Assembly (NCBI RefSeq): GCF_003576475.1
Contig: NZ_QWGR01000012.1
Location: 62,001 to 126,000 of the forward strand
Reading direction: 5' to 3'
DNA: 64,000 nucleotides
Source of the DNA: Maribellus luteus
GTDB lineage: Bacteria; Bacteroidota; Bacteroidia; Bacteroidales; Prolixibacteraceae
Positions 47,643 to 56,237 of the stretch are shown piece by piece (the stretch's first letter is position 1; each line of letters starts with the position of its first letter). A program made the translations under genes and the position numbers. Below the pieces are notes generated by a model that saw nothing but the letters and a program-made list of their open reading frames with translations, was not told the origin of the DNA and did not search any database.

Positions 47643-48788
47643 TTACCTCCTTCCGTATTTTTTGAACAGAAAAACAATTCCCAGCAGTACCAGCACCACG
47701 ATTACAATTCCGACCAATCCAACGGTTATGGGAGTTCTGACCGAAAGCCGGAATGAAGCGGATGAATTTACTTCGGGTGTTTTGGCGTCCATTTGAACCA
47801 CATAATCGCCCGGAATAGCTTTTTTAGCAGCGGTGATGGTCGCATAAACCGTTTCGGTTTGACCGGGGCCGATTTTGCTGATTTTGGCTGGCTCAAAAGT
47901 AACGCTCCAGTCTTTGGGTTTCGATGCTTTCAGTTCCACATTTTCCAGATCGGTTGTGCCACTGTTTTTTACCGTCAGTTCTATTTTCTTTTCCGAGCCT
48001 GCAGTAATGTGCGTACTTAATAAACCCGACGGTGTACTCAGGCTCATTTCGTAGGTGCCGGTGATCACCACTTCAAACTCCAGGTCGGCAGAGGTGGAAC
48101 CCGAAACCGCTTTTACTGGAATTTTGTAGGTGCCGGCTTTTACCGAGGGCGACGGTTTTACTTCGTAGCTGATGCTTTTGGTACCGTTGGCCTCTACCTC
48201 GGTGGAGGTGGCCTGCTTGTAATTGGGTTTTATAACTACACTCCAGCCACGCGGTGCATCTGCCATTAAAGCATATTGCTGGTTAGTGGCGGTTTTGTTT
48301 TTGAGTGTGGTGTTAAATGTAAAGGACGAACTCGACGTTCCCTCCATGTTTTTCTGGTCGCAGGTAAATTCTGTTACGCTCGAACCCGCCGATGAAACAT
48401 TGATGGTTAAGGGCAAAGAAACACTGCCTGCTTTCGCATAAAAAGTGTAATTGCCTTTCTTTATCTGGTAAGGAACATCCACTTTCAACGTGAGTGTTTT
48501 CTTTTCGCCCGGCAAAGTAGCCAGTTTGTCGATGTTGTAACCTCCGGCGGTGATGCTGTGATCCCAGGAACGGGGAATGTTACTCGCCGAGATGTCTTCG
48601 TTCCGGATCTTTGATCCTTTGTTGATCACATCAATCGAGTAGCTAACCGAATTTCCTGGAGAGACTGAAACTTTTGTGTAAGGCGTATAAAGAACCAGGC
48701 TGTCGGTTTGTGCCTTACTTTGATTAAACGAAAACAACACCAGAAATGTGGTAACAATAAAAGATTTGATAAGTAGTAATTTGTTCAT
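47643..48788 (-). CDS. NEW3-domain membrane-anchored protein
   Basis: A 381-residue exported protein. The signal peptide ends NQSKAQ near residue 27. Three Ig-like beta-sandwich units follow, of the NEW3/alpha-galactosidase-associated type; one is GSEKKIELTVKNSGTTDLE. A C-terminal membrane helix VGLVGIVIVVLVLLGIVFLF ends in KKYGRR. Its stop codon overlaps the ribosome site of the ATPase gene, so it is the first gene of a three-gene transporter operon. A periplasmic adaptor role is inferred. Confidence 0.82.
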   Translation of the reverse strand: MNKLLLIKSFIVTTFLVLFSFNQSKAQTDSLVLYTPYTKVSVSPGNSVSYSIDVINKGSKIRNEDISASNIPRSWDHSITAGGYNIDKLATLPGEKKTLTLKVDVPYQIKKGNYTFYAKAGSVSLPLTINVSSAGSSVTEFTCDQKNMEGTSSSSFTFNTTLKNKTATNQQYALMADAPRGWSVVIKPNYKQATSTEVEANGTKSISYEVKPSPSVKAGTYKIPVKAVSGSTSADLEFEVVITGTYEMSLSTPSGLLSTHITAGSEKKIELTVKNSGTTDLENVELKASKPKDWSVTFEPAKISKIGPGQTETVYATITAAKKAIPGDYVVQMDAKTPEVNSSASFRLSVRTPITVGLVGIVIVVLVLLGIVFLFKKYGRR

Positions 48789-48935
48789 GTCACTGATTTT
48801 TAGTTTTACATATTTATTGATTCAATAATAGTTTTCCGATGGCCGATAATTGCTTACAAGCAACCTGTATTACTGCGTTAATAAATTGCAATTCGTTTTT
48901 AGAATTTTTGGGTGAAGGGAGGTAATCGAAAATGT

Positions 48936-49256
48936 TTAACAGTGACTGTTTGGAGGCGGAAGATCGTAAATATACAGGTGGTACATTGTCCTTGTTTTGT
49001 CAACAGGACCAGTATCTTTTAATTCATTTTTTGTGGTTTCGGTGTATCTTTTTACCGGACTTTCGGTAAGTGCGATATCCGGATGATCGTAATCATCGCT
49101 TCGGAAAGTAGGAGTATCAATGTTGTCGGAGAAAATATGACCCGTGTAGATGCCTACATAAACTGCTGATCTGTTATCCCTGAGTATTGTGCCGGTGTTT
49201 GTCTCCGGCCTTAGCAGAAAGCCTAAAGCAAGAAATATTAAAACCAGTTTTTCCAT
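48936..49256 (-). CDS. small exported protein of unknown function
   Basis: A 106-residue frame with an N-terminal hydrophobic segment (MEKLVLIFLALGFLLRPET) that suits a signal peptide or anchor. A polar, Asp/Thr-rich remainder ends in YDLPPPNSHC. I recognise no family. Base composition fits the neighbours, and it is isolated between the NEW3 and batE genes. Confidence 0.5.
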   Translation of the reverse strand: MEKLVLIFLALGFLLRPETNTGTILRDNRSAVYVGIYTGHIFSDNIDTPTFRSDDYDHPDIALTESPVKRYTETTKNELKDTGPVDKTRTMYHLYIYDLPPPNSHC

Positions 49257-49447
49257 TCAAAATCTCTTTATTAAATCCACGGTTGAACGTAATAATTAAC
49301 TTTTTGAAGTGGTACAAATTTATTTACATTTTATACTGAAAAGTGTAAAACAAAGTTAACGCGCGTTAAAAAATCTTGAATATGTTTAATAGAAACAAGC
49401 ATCTCAAAACTACGGTGAAAATGGTTTACGGGTAATTTTGGGCAATG

Positions 49448-50203
49448 CTAAATCGTCACAATGCACGAATCGGGTAACCAGCCTTTGTTTCCGTCGGCCA
49501 ACCTGATTTCTCTCCAGCTGTCGAGGCGGTCGGTTATATCCACTTTTACACCTTCGTAAATCAAAAACAAATCGGTGCCTGTTTCTGCGGGCGAACTCTT
49601 CACGGTTACCCTCGGGCAAAATACAATGGCCTGGTCGTGTTTGTTAATGACCGCTTTCTGATGGGCCGCCCACGAAAAAGTGAAGCCTGAAAATACAACA
49701 GCGAGGATCCCAAACCAGAAAGCAAAACGTTTGGCTGTTGAGTTCTTGCTAAATAAAAACAAGCCCAGCAGCAGCAGGAAAAGAATAAAAGCGCCTACAC
49801 TTATGGCTGCCCAGGTATCGGTTGGGTATTTATTGATAACCGATGTTTTCCAGCGCAGAAAGAAAGGTTTGGGCAATTCTTCGATTTTGGTGACGACAAA
49901 CTGGTTGGCAATTTGCAGGTTAAAAGCGATGTCTTCATCCTGCGGAGCCAGCTTTTGCGCCCGCTCGTAATTCAGAATGGCATTGTTAACATCACCGGCT
50001 TTGTAATACGCATTTCCCAAATTAAAATACAGTTTAGCCGATTCCTGCCCATTGGTCAGTATCTGTTCGTAAGCTGAAATGGCCTGTTGGTATTCTTCGG
50101 CCGTATAGTGGTTGTTGGCCTGCTCCCACAAAGCGGTATTGTTTTCCTGGGCATTCAGGAAAAAGGGGAGGGCAAATAATATAATTGCAAATAACTTCTT
50201 CAT
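49448..50203 (-). CDS. batE: BatE, TPR and SH3-like membrane protein
   Basis: A 251-residue protein, last gene of the bat operon. It has a signal peptide (MKKLFAIILFALPFFLNAQ) and TPR units at about residues 25-105. Two membrane helices follow around 135-190. A C-terminal bacterial SH3-like domain (VTVKSSPAETGTDLFLIYEG, KGWLPDSCIVTI) completes the BatE layout. Bat proteins are needed for full aerotolerance in Bacteroides fragilis; the molecular mechanism is unclear. The batD stop lies 29 nt upstream. Confidence 0.85.
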   Translation of the reverse strand: MKKLFAIILFALPFFLNAQENNTALWEQANNHYTAEEYQQAISAYEQILTNGQESAKLYFNLGNAYYKAGDVNNAILNYERAQKLAPQDEDIAFNLQIANQFVVTKIEELPKPFFLRWKTSVINKYPTDTWAAISVGAFILFLLLLGLFLFSKNSTAKRFAFWFGILAVVFSGFTFSWAAHQKAVINKHDQAIVFCPRVTVKSSPAETGTDLFLIYEGVKVDITDRLDSWREIRLADGNKGWLPDSCIVTI

Positions 50204-50231
50204 TTCTTCTGTTGTAAACGGTGAATGAACA

Positions 50232-52064
50232 CTATTTCTTAATCTGTTTCTCGAAGCGGCTCATGGTTGCTTCAGCCTTTTTATAGAGCTCATGACGCGC
50301 TTCGGAGCCTCCGGCAGGTGCATAGCGGGCAAATTCACACTGACCGATCACATCTTCGAAGTCGGTGATCACCTGCTGATCCACATTTTTGCTGTGCAGT
50401 CCGGCCACGGCACTTTCCCGGTTCAGGTCGGCCACCGGAATTCCCAGTTTATCGCTCAGGTATCCCCAGAAAGCTTTCAGAATGGCGTCGTGGAAAGCTT
50501 CGTTGTTATTTTGCTTCATAAAGCCGGCGGCTGCTTTCAGGCGTTTTGTAGCAACACGGTTGGCCTTTTTGTTACGCATCAGGGCAATGTTGGCATTTTC
50601 GCGTGCTTTCTTCCGGTAAACGATGTATAAGATCACAAACAGCAATGCACTTCCTGCATACAAAAGGTAAAACAATACACTTCCGTAGAAGGTATCTCCC
50701 TTGGCGCGCAACGAAGGATTTCCCTGTTGGATGTAGCGAATGTCTTTTCCAATCAGCTGCAGGTCTTCTTTTCTCAGCGAGCTCACCACGGTGGCAGATT
50801 GCTCTTCGGTTCCTTTTGTTACATGCAGCGTGTACTCGGGCGTGGCAGCCGATTCGTACCTTCCCGATGACGGATTGAACCACGAGAATTTAATCGAAGG
50901 AATGGTATAATCGCCTTCGAAACGCGGCTGGAACAGGTACTCGATGGTTTTGGTACCCGATACGCCGTTATCGCTTGCTTTTACATTATCGGTAGCACGC
51001 GGGTCGTAAACTTCAAAATCGCTGGGCAACTGAAGCTCCGGTGTGCGCACCAGGCGAATGTTCCCGTTGCCGTTTATTTTTAAAGTAAGGGTTACCGCAT
51101 CGTTGGTGGTTACATTCTCGCTGCTGATTTGTGAACTGACGCTGAAGTTCCCTACGCCGCCCATAAAATCTTTGGGGGCCGCAGGCAGGTCTTTTACATT
51201 TACCGAAACCTGGTCGCTGGTAACGTTTGCTTTCACATTGCGGTAGCTGTCAAAAAAGTCGTCGAAGAAACTACGCGGTTTTACCCGCTGCCGAACCACC
51301 AGCGACAAGCTAAACGGCTTTATTTGTATGCTCCCGTTTTGTTGCGGGAACAGGATTGTTTTTTTTAGGATGCCGACCTGGTAAATTTTGTCGTTGTATA
51401 CTTCGCGGGTGAAATTGATCTGCTGCGGAATCTCTATATCCTGGGTGTAAAATCCCTCGTAAGTAGGGAGGTTTACTTCGTCAAAGCCGTAGATCGGGAT
51501 GTTCGGATCCACATACAGTTTTACGGTGGAAATGATTTGTTCGCCACGGAACACGTTTCTTTTGCTTAAATCCACACGAACAAAGAGGTTGTCTTTGCTG
51601 AGGTTCAGCGTTTCTGTGGCGCCCTGCTGTGTCTGTCCGCCTCCGCTTGGCTGTTGCTGCTGCTGAGAAGGCTGCGACTGCGATTTTACCACCTGGATTG
51701 TTAGTGAGTTGGATTCAATTACTTTGCCATCCACTTCGATCGAGGCCGGCCTTATTTCAAAGGTACCTTCCTTTTTAGAGCGCAAAATGTAGGTGTACGA
51801 ATAAGTGGTTTCAGAGGTGGTACGCCCGTTAATACTTTGAATACTGGTCGACTGCCCGGTGCTGGGCCCCATCAGAATCTGAAAGTTGTCACTTAATCCC
51901 GGGGGAAGCTGGAGTTTGTTGCCCCGGTCGTTGAGTGTAAAACTTAATCTGAATTGCTGTCCGTTTTCCACGGCATTCGGAGCCGACATCGTAAATCGGG
52001 TGTCCTGCGCATGGGCAATTCCAAGTATGCTTACCAGAAAAATGTATGTTATCAGTGTCCTCAT
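50232..52064 (-). CDS. batD: BatD family protein
   Basis: A 610-residue exported membrane protein. It has an N-terminal signal peptide (ITYIFLVSILGIAHAQ) and a long periplasmic region of Ig-like BatD repeats. A glutamine-rich linker at about residue 135-150 interrupts these. A membrane helix lies near residue 460 (VLFYLLYAGSALLFVILYIVY), and a cytosolic helical tail carries the KAFWGYLSDKLGIPVADLNRE motif of BatD. It lies between batC and batE on the minus strand. Confidence 0.9.
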   Translation of the reverse strand: MRTLITYIFLVSILGIAHAQDTRFTMSAPNAVENGQQFRLSFTLNDRGNKLQLPPGLSDNFQILMGPSTGQSTSIQSINGRTTSETTYSYTYILRSKKEGTFEIRPASIEVDGKVIESNSLTIQVVKSQSQPSQQQQQPSGGGQTQQGATETLNLSKDNLFVRVDLSKRNVFRGEQIISTVKLYVDPNIPIYGFDEVNLPTYEGFYTQDIEIPQQINFTREVYNDKIYQVGILKKTILFPQQNGSIQIKPFSLSLVVRQRVKPRSFFDDFFDSYRNVKANVTSDQVSVNVKDLPAAPKDFMGGVGNFSVSSQISSENVTTNDAVTLTLKINGNGNIRLVRTPELQLPSDFEVYDPRATDNVKASDNGVSGTKTIEYLFQPRFEGDYTIPSIKFSWFNPSSGRYESAATPEYTLHVTKGTEEQSATVVSSLRKEDLQLIGKDIRYIQQGNPSLRAKGDTFYGSVLFYLLYAGSALLFVILYIVYRKKARENANIALMRNKKANRVATKRLKAAAGFMKQNNNEAFHDAILKAFWGYLSDKLGIPVADLNRESAVAGLHSKNVDQQVITDFEDVIGQCEFARYAPAGGSEARHELYKKAEATMSRFEKQIKK

Positions 52065-52089
52065 TGTCTTGTAAAGCCTACAAAATTAT

Positions 52090-52215
52090 TATTTTTTAGC
52101 TACGAGCCTCAAGCTATGAGCTACGAGCTTTTTTATTTAATACAGCCGCAATTTTCGTTACGTTCCTAACCTCCGCCTCCGCCTCAGCCTTAGCCTTTGC
52201 CTTAGCCTCCGCCTT
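52090..52215. repeat. degenerate heptamer and hexamer tracts between batC and batD
   Basis: AGCTACG-type heptamers (about 52097-52131) are reverse complements of the GCTCGTA family seen at the repeat islands. A hexamer tract of CCTCCG/CCTTAG type (about 52168-52213) follows. A shorter CTTCGC/CTCCGC hexamer tract also occurs at about 21140-21170. Confidence 0.6.
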
Positions 52216-52221
52216 TCTCTT

Positions 52222-53022
52222 CTACCACTCTTTCTCTGTCTGCATCCGCTTGGCTTTGGCGGCTTTTTCTTTTTTTACCTTGTCTTGGATCTTGCGTTCG
52301 TCGTTTTGCAAAGCCTGCAGCAGCTGTTCAGCATCCTGTTTCGAGATCTTGTTTTGCTGCGGTTGTTGCTGCTGTTGCTGATCTTTGTTTTGCTGATCCT
52401 GGTTCTGCTTGTTTTGATCCTGGTTTTTATTCTGATCCTGCTGATCTTTGTTTTGATCCTTGTTCTGATCTTTGTTTTGCTGATCCTTGTTCTGGTCCTG
52501 CTGGTCTTTGTTTTGATCTTTGTTCTGATCCTGGTTTTGCTGATTTTGTTGTTGCTGCTGCTCCTGTTGTTTTTTCAGCATTTGCGCATAGGCAAGGTTG
52601 TACTTTGTTTCCAGGTCGGAAGGATTTTCGCGCAGGGCTTTTTTGTACGATTCAATGCTTTCGTCCAGTTTGTTTTGCATCAGCTGGGTATTTCCCAGGT
52701 TGTGGTTGGCAAAAGCTCGTTCTATTGGCTCTTCCATTTTTTCGGCCAGTTCGCTGAATTTCCCTTCGGCATCCTCAAAACGCTGTTGTTTGTACATGGC
52801 ATCTGCCAGGTTGTAGTTCCACTTCAGGTCGTTCGGGCGTTTGTTCAGCGCTTTGCGGTATTCGGTTTCGGCATTGCTGAATTTTACCGAATCTATTTGG
52901 GTAGTATCCCGCACAGCTTCCATAAACAGCTTGTTGCCGTTGCGGACAAATTTGCGTTCGTTTTGCGCAAATGCACTAAGCGAAATTGTCGTAATCAGTA
53001 GTATGAGATATATTCGTTTCAT
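52222..53022 (-). CDS. batC: BatC, TPR protein with Gln/Asn/Lys/Asp-rich tail
   Basis: From the ATG at 53022 this gives 266 residues; an upstream start would precede the signal peptide (MKRIYLILLITTISLSAFA). TPR units occupy about residues 40-155. Then comes a low-complexity stretch of about 75 residues built on DQNK and QQ units, followed by a charged C-terminus. BatC is thought to work with BatB and BatE at the membrane. The tail is encoded by short tandem DNA repeats at about 52360-52570, so its length probably varies between strains. Confidence 0.87.
   Translation of the reverse strand: MKRIYLILLITTISLSAFAQNERKFVRNGNKLFMEAVRDTTQIDSVKFSNAETEYRKALNKRPNDLKWNYNLADAMYKQQRFEDAEGKFSELAEKMEEPIERAFANHNLGNTQLMQNKLDESIESYKKALRENPSDLETKYNLAYAQMLKKQQEQQQQQNQQNQDQNKDQNKDQQDQNKDQQNKDQNKDQNKDQQDQNKNQDQNKQNQDQQNKDQQQQQQPQQNKISKQDAEQLLQALQNDERKIQDKVKKEKAAKAKRMQTEKEW
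52360..52570. repeat. coding microsatellite in batC
   Basis: Imperfect units that encode DQNK, DQQ and QNK recur with 9-, 12- and 18-nt steps. All are multiples of three, so slippage would change tail length without frameshift. Confidence 0.7.
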
Positions 53023-53069
53023 CTTTATCGTTTCTTTTGTTCTCACGCGGTAAACCGCATTTCCCACTT

Positions 53070-54116
53070 TTACCTTTGCTCTTTTACTTTGAATAAATGA
53101 ATGTTTTTCAGGTACTTGTTTTTTCGTTCCAGAATAACAAATTCGAGTAACAGGAGGAAAAGTCCTATCGCAAAAAAGAACTGGAACTGGTCGTCGTATT
53201 CCGAGTAGGTACGCGATTCCATTTCCTGTTTTTCCATTTTATTGATCTCGTCAAAAAGCGTATTCAAACCCACCTGGGCATTGTTGGCGCGGATGTAAAT
53301 TCCACTGCCGGCTGCCGATATCTGCTCCAGCATCTGTTCGTTCAGCTTGGTGATCACCACATTTCCGTCGCGGTCTTTCATGTAGTCGGTTTGTCCGTTT
53401 CTCAAAACCGGGATAGGAGAGCCCGATGGCAGCCCCATTCCGATGGTGTGCACAATAATGCCGTCTTCGAGTGCTGCTTTGGCAGAAGCAATCGCGTCGT
53501 CTTCGTGGTTTTCGCCATCGGTTATCACGATGATCGCCTTGTTGGCTTTATCGCCCGGAGTAAACGAACGGTGTGCCAGGTCGATGGCAGCACCAATGGC
53601 GGTTCCCTGTTTTGGAACGATCTGCGTATTTACCGAGTTCAAAAACAATTTGGCTGAATTGTAATCCGCCGTAATCGGCAGCTGGGTATAAGCATCGCCG
53701 GCAAACACGATCAGCCCGATTTTATCGTCTTCCAAACGGTCGATCAGACGCGAGATGGCCCGCTTGGCCCGTTCCAGCCGGTTGGGCTGAATGTCTTCGG
53801 CCATCATACTGTTCGATACGTCAAGCGCAATGATCAGCTCCACGCCTTCGCGTTTTACGGTTTTCAGCTTCGAGCCAAACTGCGGGCGGGCAAGTCCGGT
53901 AACAATAAAAGCCAGCGCCAGCATCAGCACAATAAACTTAACTACCGGGCGTGTGCGCGAGCTGAAAGGCATCAGCTGTTCGAGCATTTCCCTTCTTCCG
54001 AACTTTTTCAATGCCCGGCGGCGTGCAATACGCGACCACGCAAAAAACAGGGTCAGTAACGGAATGAGTAACAGTCCCCATAAATATTCGCTATTTCCAA
54101 ATCTAAACATTTCCAT
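53070..54116 (-). CDS. batB: BatB, VWA-domain membrane protein
   Basis: A 348-residue protein from the ATG at 54116; an in-frame TTG two codons upstream is less likely. Two N-terminal membrane helices flank a short loop with the FGRREMLEQLMPF motif. The VWA domain follows, with MIDAS residues Asp99, Ser101 and Ser103 in IALDVSNSMMAED, a later threonine loop at KQGTAIG and an aspartate in VITDGENHEDDA. A third helix lies near the C-terminus. It is paired with BatA. Confidence 0.92.
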   Translation of the reverse strand: MEMFRFGNSEYLWGLLLIPLLTLFFAWSRIARRRALKKFGRREMLEQLMPFSSRTRPVVKFIVLMLALAFIVTGLARPQFGSKLKTVKREGVELIIALDVSNSMMAEDIQPNRLERAKRAISRLIDRLEDDKIGLIVFAGDAYTQLPITADYNSAKLFLNSVNTQIVPKQGTAIGAAIDLAHRSFTPGDKANKAIIVITDGENHEDDAIASAKAALEDGIIVHTIGMGLPSGSPIPVLRNGQTDYMKDRDGNVVITKLNEQMLEQISAAGSGIYIRANNAQVGLNTLFDEINKMEKQEMESRTYSEYDDQFQFFFAIGLFLLLLEFVILERKNKYLKNIHLFKVKEQR

Positions 54117-54129
54117 ACTCAAACATTCT

Positions 54130-55137
54130 TTATGGGATGGTTCTGAATATCGTTATTCTCAAAAATAAACTCAGGATCAAAAACAAGGCCCCCAGCAGCG
54201 CGAAGGGCATAAATTCTTCCGATTTGCGGCTAAATTCGCGTACTTCGATCTTTGATTTTTCCAGCGCATCGATCTCCTTGTAGATCTCTTCGAGTTTGGT
54301 ATTGCCGGTGGCCCTGAAATACTTTCCATCGGTCAGCGACGAAATTTTTTGCAGGGTTTCCTCGTCGATTTTTACTTCCATATCGCGCAGCTGCACCTGT
54401 TCGCCAAAGGGTGTTTGCACCCGGAAAGGGTAGGGCGCTGTTCCGATCGATCCCACTCCAACGGTATAAACGCGTATCCCGAAGGTTTTGGCAATCTCGG
54501 CAGCCGTAACCGGCGCTACTTCTCCGCGGTTGTTTTCACCGTCGGTCAGCAGGATCACCACGCGGCTCACGGCTTCGCTGTCTTTCAAACGGGCTACGGC
54601 GGTGGCCAGTCCGTTTCCGATGGCGGTACCGTCTTCAATCATATCGCTGTGAATGTCCTTGAAAAGGTTCAGCAACACGGCGCGGTCGGTAGTCAGCGGA
54701 CATTGCGTAAACGCCTCGCCGGCAAAAACTACCAGTCCCATGCGGTCGTATTCACGTCCTGCAATAAATTCCATGGCCACATTTTTGGCTGCTTCCAAGC
54801 GGTTGGGCTGAAAATCCTGCGCCAACATACTGCTCGAAATGTCGAGCGCCACCACAATGTCGATTCCTTCTGTTTCACTTGTTTCCCAGTTTTTCGACGA
54901 TTGCGGGCGGGCCAGTACCACCACAAAAAAGGCCAGTGCAATTACAAAGCAAACATACACCAGGTGACGCAGGTAATGACGGATCGTCAGCGGCGCCTTA
55001 AACACCGGTGCTGTAGTTGAAACCTGGATGCTTGCTGTATTCTTTTTCTGCCGGAAAATATACCAGGCCGTCATGGGTATCAGCACCCACAAAATATGGA
55101 ATAGTTCCGGGTTCTTAAATGTCAATCCTTCCAACAT
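54130..55137 (-). CDS. batA: BatA, VWA-domain membrane protein
   Basis: A 335-residue paralogue of BatB with the same layout: N-terminal membrane helices, then a MIDAS at Asp99, Ser101 and Ser103 (VALDISSSMLAQD), IEDGTAIG and LLTDGENNRGEV. A helix closes the chain. BatA and BatB interact in Bacteroides and related VWA proteins form MoxR-linked complexes. The gaps to batX and batB are 6 and 13 nt. Confidence 0.92.
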   Translation of the reverse strand: MLEGLTFKNPELFHILWVLIPMTAWYIFRQKKNTASIQVSTTAPVFKAPLTIRHYLRHLVYVCFVIALAFFVVVLARPQSSKNWETSETEGIDIVVALDISSSMLAQDFQPNRLEAAKNVAMEFIAGREYDRMGLVVFAGEAFTQCPLTTDRAVLLNLFKDIHSDMIEDGTAIGNGLATAVARLKDSEAVSRVVILLTDGENNRGEVAPVTAAEIAKTFGIRVYTVGVGSIGTAPYPFRVQTPFGEQVQLRDMEVKIDEETLQKISSLTDGKYFRATGNTKLEEIYKEIDALEKSKIEVREFSRKSEEFMPFALLGALFLILSLFLRITIFRTIP

Positions 55138-55143
55138 CCTTCT

Positions 55144-56232
55144 CTATTTTATTTCAACTTCTTCCACGTTATCATCTTTTTCGCCTTTGGCTTTCTCCTC
55201 CGGCTTTTTGGCCACTTCCTTCTTGGTATCGTTTACAAAGAAGTAGGCATTTACCAGTGCCATGTTGTCGTCGTCGGGCAGTGGCTTGTACTTGGCAAAC
55301 TTCACGAGGTCGGCCAGTTGCAGTATCTGCCCCAGGTTACCCAGCGATTTGTCGTTTAACAGGCCTTTCTGCAGCCGGAAACTTTCCAGAATTTCATCGG
55401 TCACCTGTTCCATGGCGCGGATTTCAAAACGATCCTCGATGTACATCCGGAGGGCATCGGTCAGCTCGCTGTAATACTGCTTGGTTTTGCCCTGCTGCCA
55501 TACTTTTTCCGATTTGATGCGGTCGAGCTCGCGAAGTGCCACCACATGCGGCGGTTCCTTCGGCTTTTGCGGCCGGGCAAAAATCGGCTGGTTTTTCTTC
55601 TTCCGTTTGATCGAATACAGCAGGAAGAAAATAATGGCACCGATCAGGATGACGCCCAGAATATAAGGCGTTACCTCTTTCAGCGTCAGCGGAGCATCGT
55701 AAGGCATTTTAATATCGGTCGGCCCCTTGGTGGTGTCGATCTCCATGGTAAACACATTCAGCGTAACCCCGTTGCTGGGCACCGAATCGTTGAGGCCCTC
55801 GGTGGCAATTTTAAACCAGTAGGGCGGAATGCGGTAGCTACCACTGTCGAAACAGGTAATGGTGTAGGCCTGTATCTGCTTGATGTAATCCTCTTTGTCG
55901 GCTTCAAAAGTATCGATGGCCGAACGGTCCAGCACTTCAATCAATCCGGCAATGGTATCCGGTACCTGCGGAAACTGAACATCCACATCTTTCGGATGAT
56001 CGATCTGCAGGAAAAGTTTTACCTGGTCTCCCAGCAGGATATTGGTTGAATCGAGGCTGGCAGTGGCTTTTATTCGCTGCGCACTCACCTGACCATTTGC
56101 CAGAAAGAAAAGTAATAGAATAAGCAAACCCGCCCATGAAATCAGCCTTCGACTTCGCTCAGGCTGACGGTCACAGTGAGCGTAGTCGAACTGTGGATTG
56201 CTTTTCAGTATTGTTTTACGTATAGCGTTCAT
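55144..56232 (-). CDS. bat-operon membrane protein (BatX/DUF4381-like)
   Basis: A 362-residue protein from the ATG at 56232. A hydrophobic signal or anchor starts at about residue 31 (SWAGLLILLLFFLANG). A periplasmic beta domain, a membrane helix near 195-215 (ILGVILIGAIIFFLLY) and a cytosolic tail with VVALRELDRIKSEKVWQQGK follow; such tails occur in DUF4381-like proteins of these operons. Residues 15-29 (FDYAHCDRQPERSRR) are encoded by an inserted palindromic repeat that splits the positive n-region from the hydrophobic core. Export may be weakened. The order DUF58-batX-batA is usual. Confidence 0.72.
   Translation of the reverse strand: MNAIRKTILKSNPQFDYAHCDRQPERSRRLISWAGLLILLLFFLANGQVSAQRIKATASLDSTNILLGDQVKLFLQIDHPKDVDVQFPQVPDTIAGLIEVLDRSAIDTFEADKEDYIKQIQAYTITCFDSGSYRIPPYWFKIATEGLNDSVPSNGVTLNVFTMEIDTTKGPTDIKMPYDAPLTLKEVTPYILGVILIGAIIFFLLYSIKRKKKNQPIFARPQKPKEPPHVVALRELDRIKSEKVWQQGKTKQYYSELTDALRMYIEDRFEIRAMEQVTDEILESFRLQKGLLNDKSLGNLGQILQLADLVKFAKYKPLPDDDNMALVNAYFFVNDTKKEVAKKPEEKAKGEKDDNVEEVEIK
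56148..56190. repeat. in-frame palindromic repeat inside batX
   Basis: TTCGACTTCGCTCA (56148-56161) and TGAGCGTAGTCGAA (56177-56190) are inverted arms with 13 of 14 matches around a 15-nt spacer. The element encodes an FDYAHCDRQPERSRR-like peptide on the minus strand. Very similar TTCGACTxCGCTCA palindromes occur between genes in many bacteria; finding one inside a coding region is rarer. Confidence 0.75.
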
Positions 56233-56237
56233 TTCTT

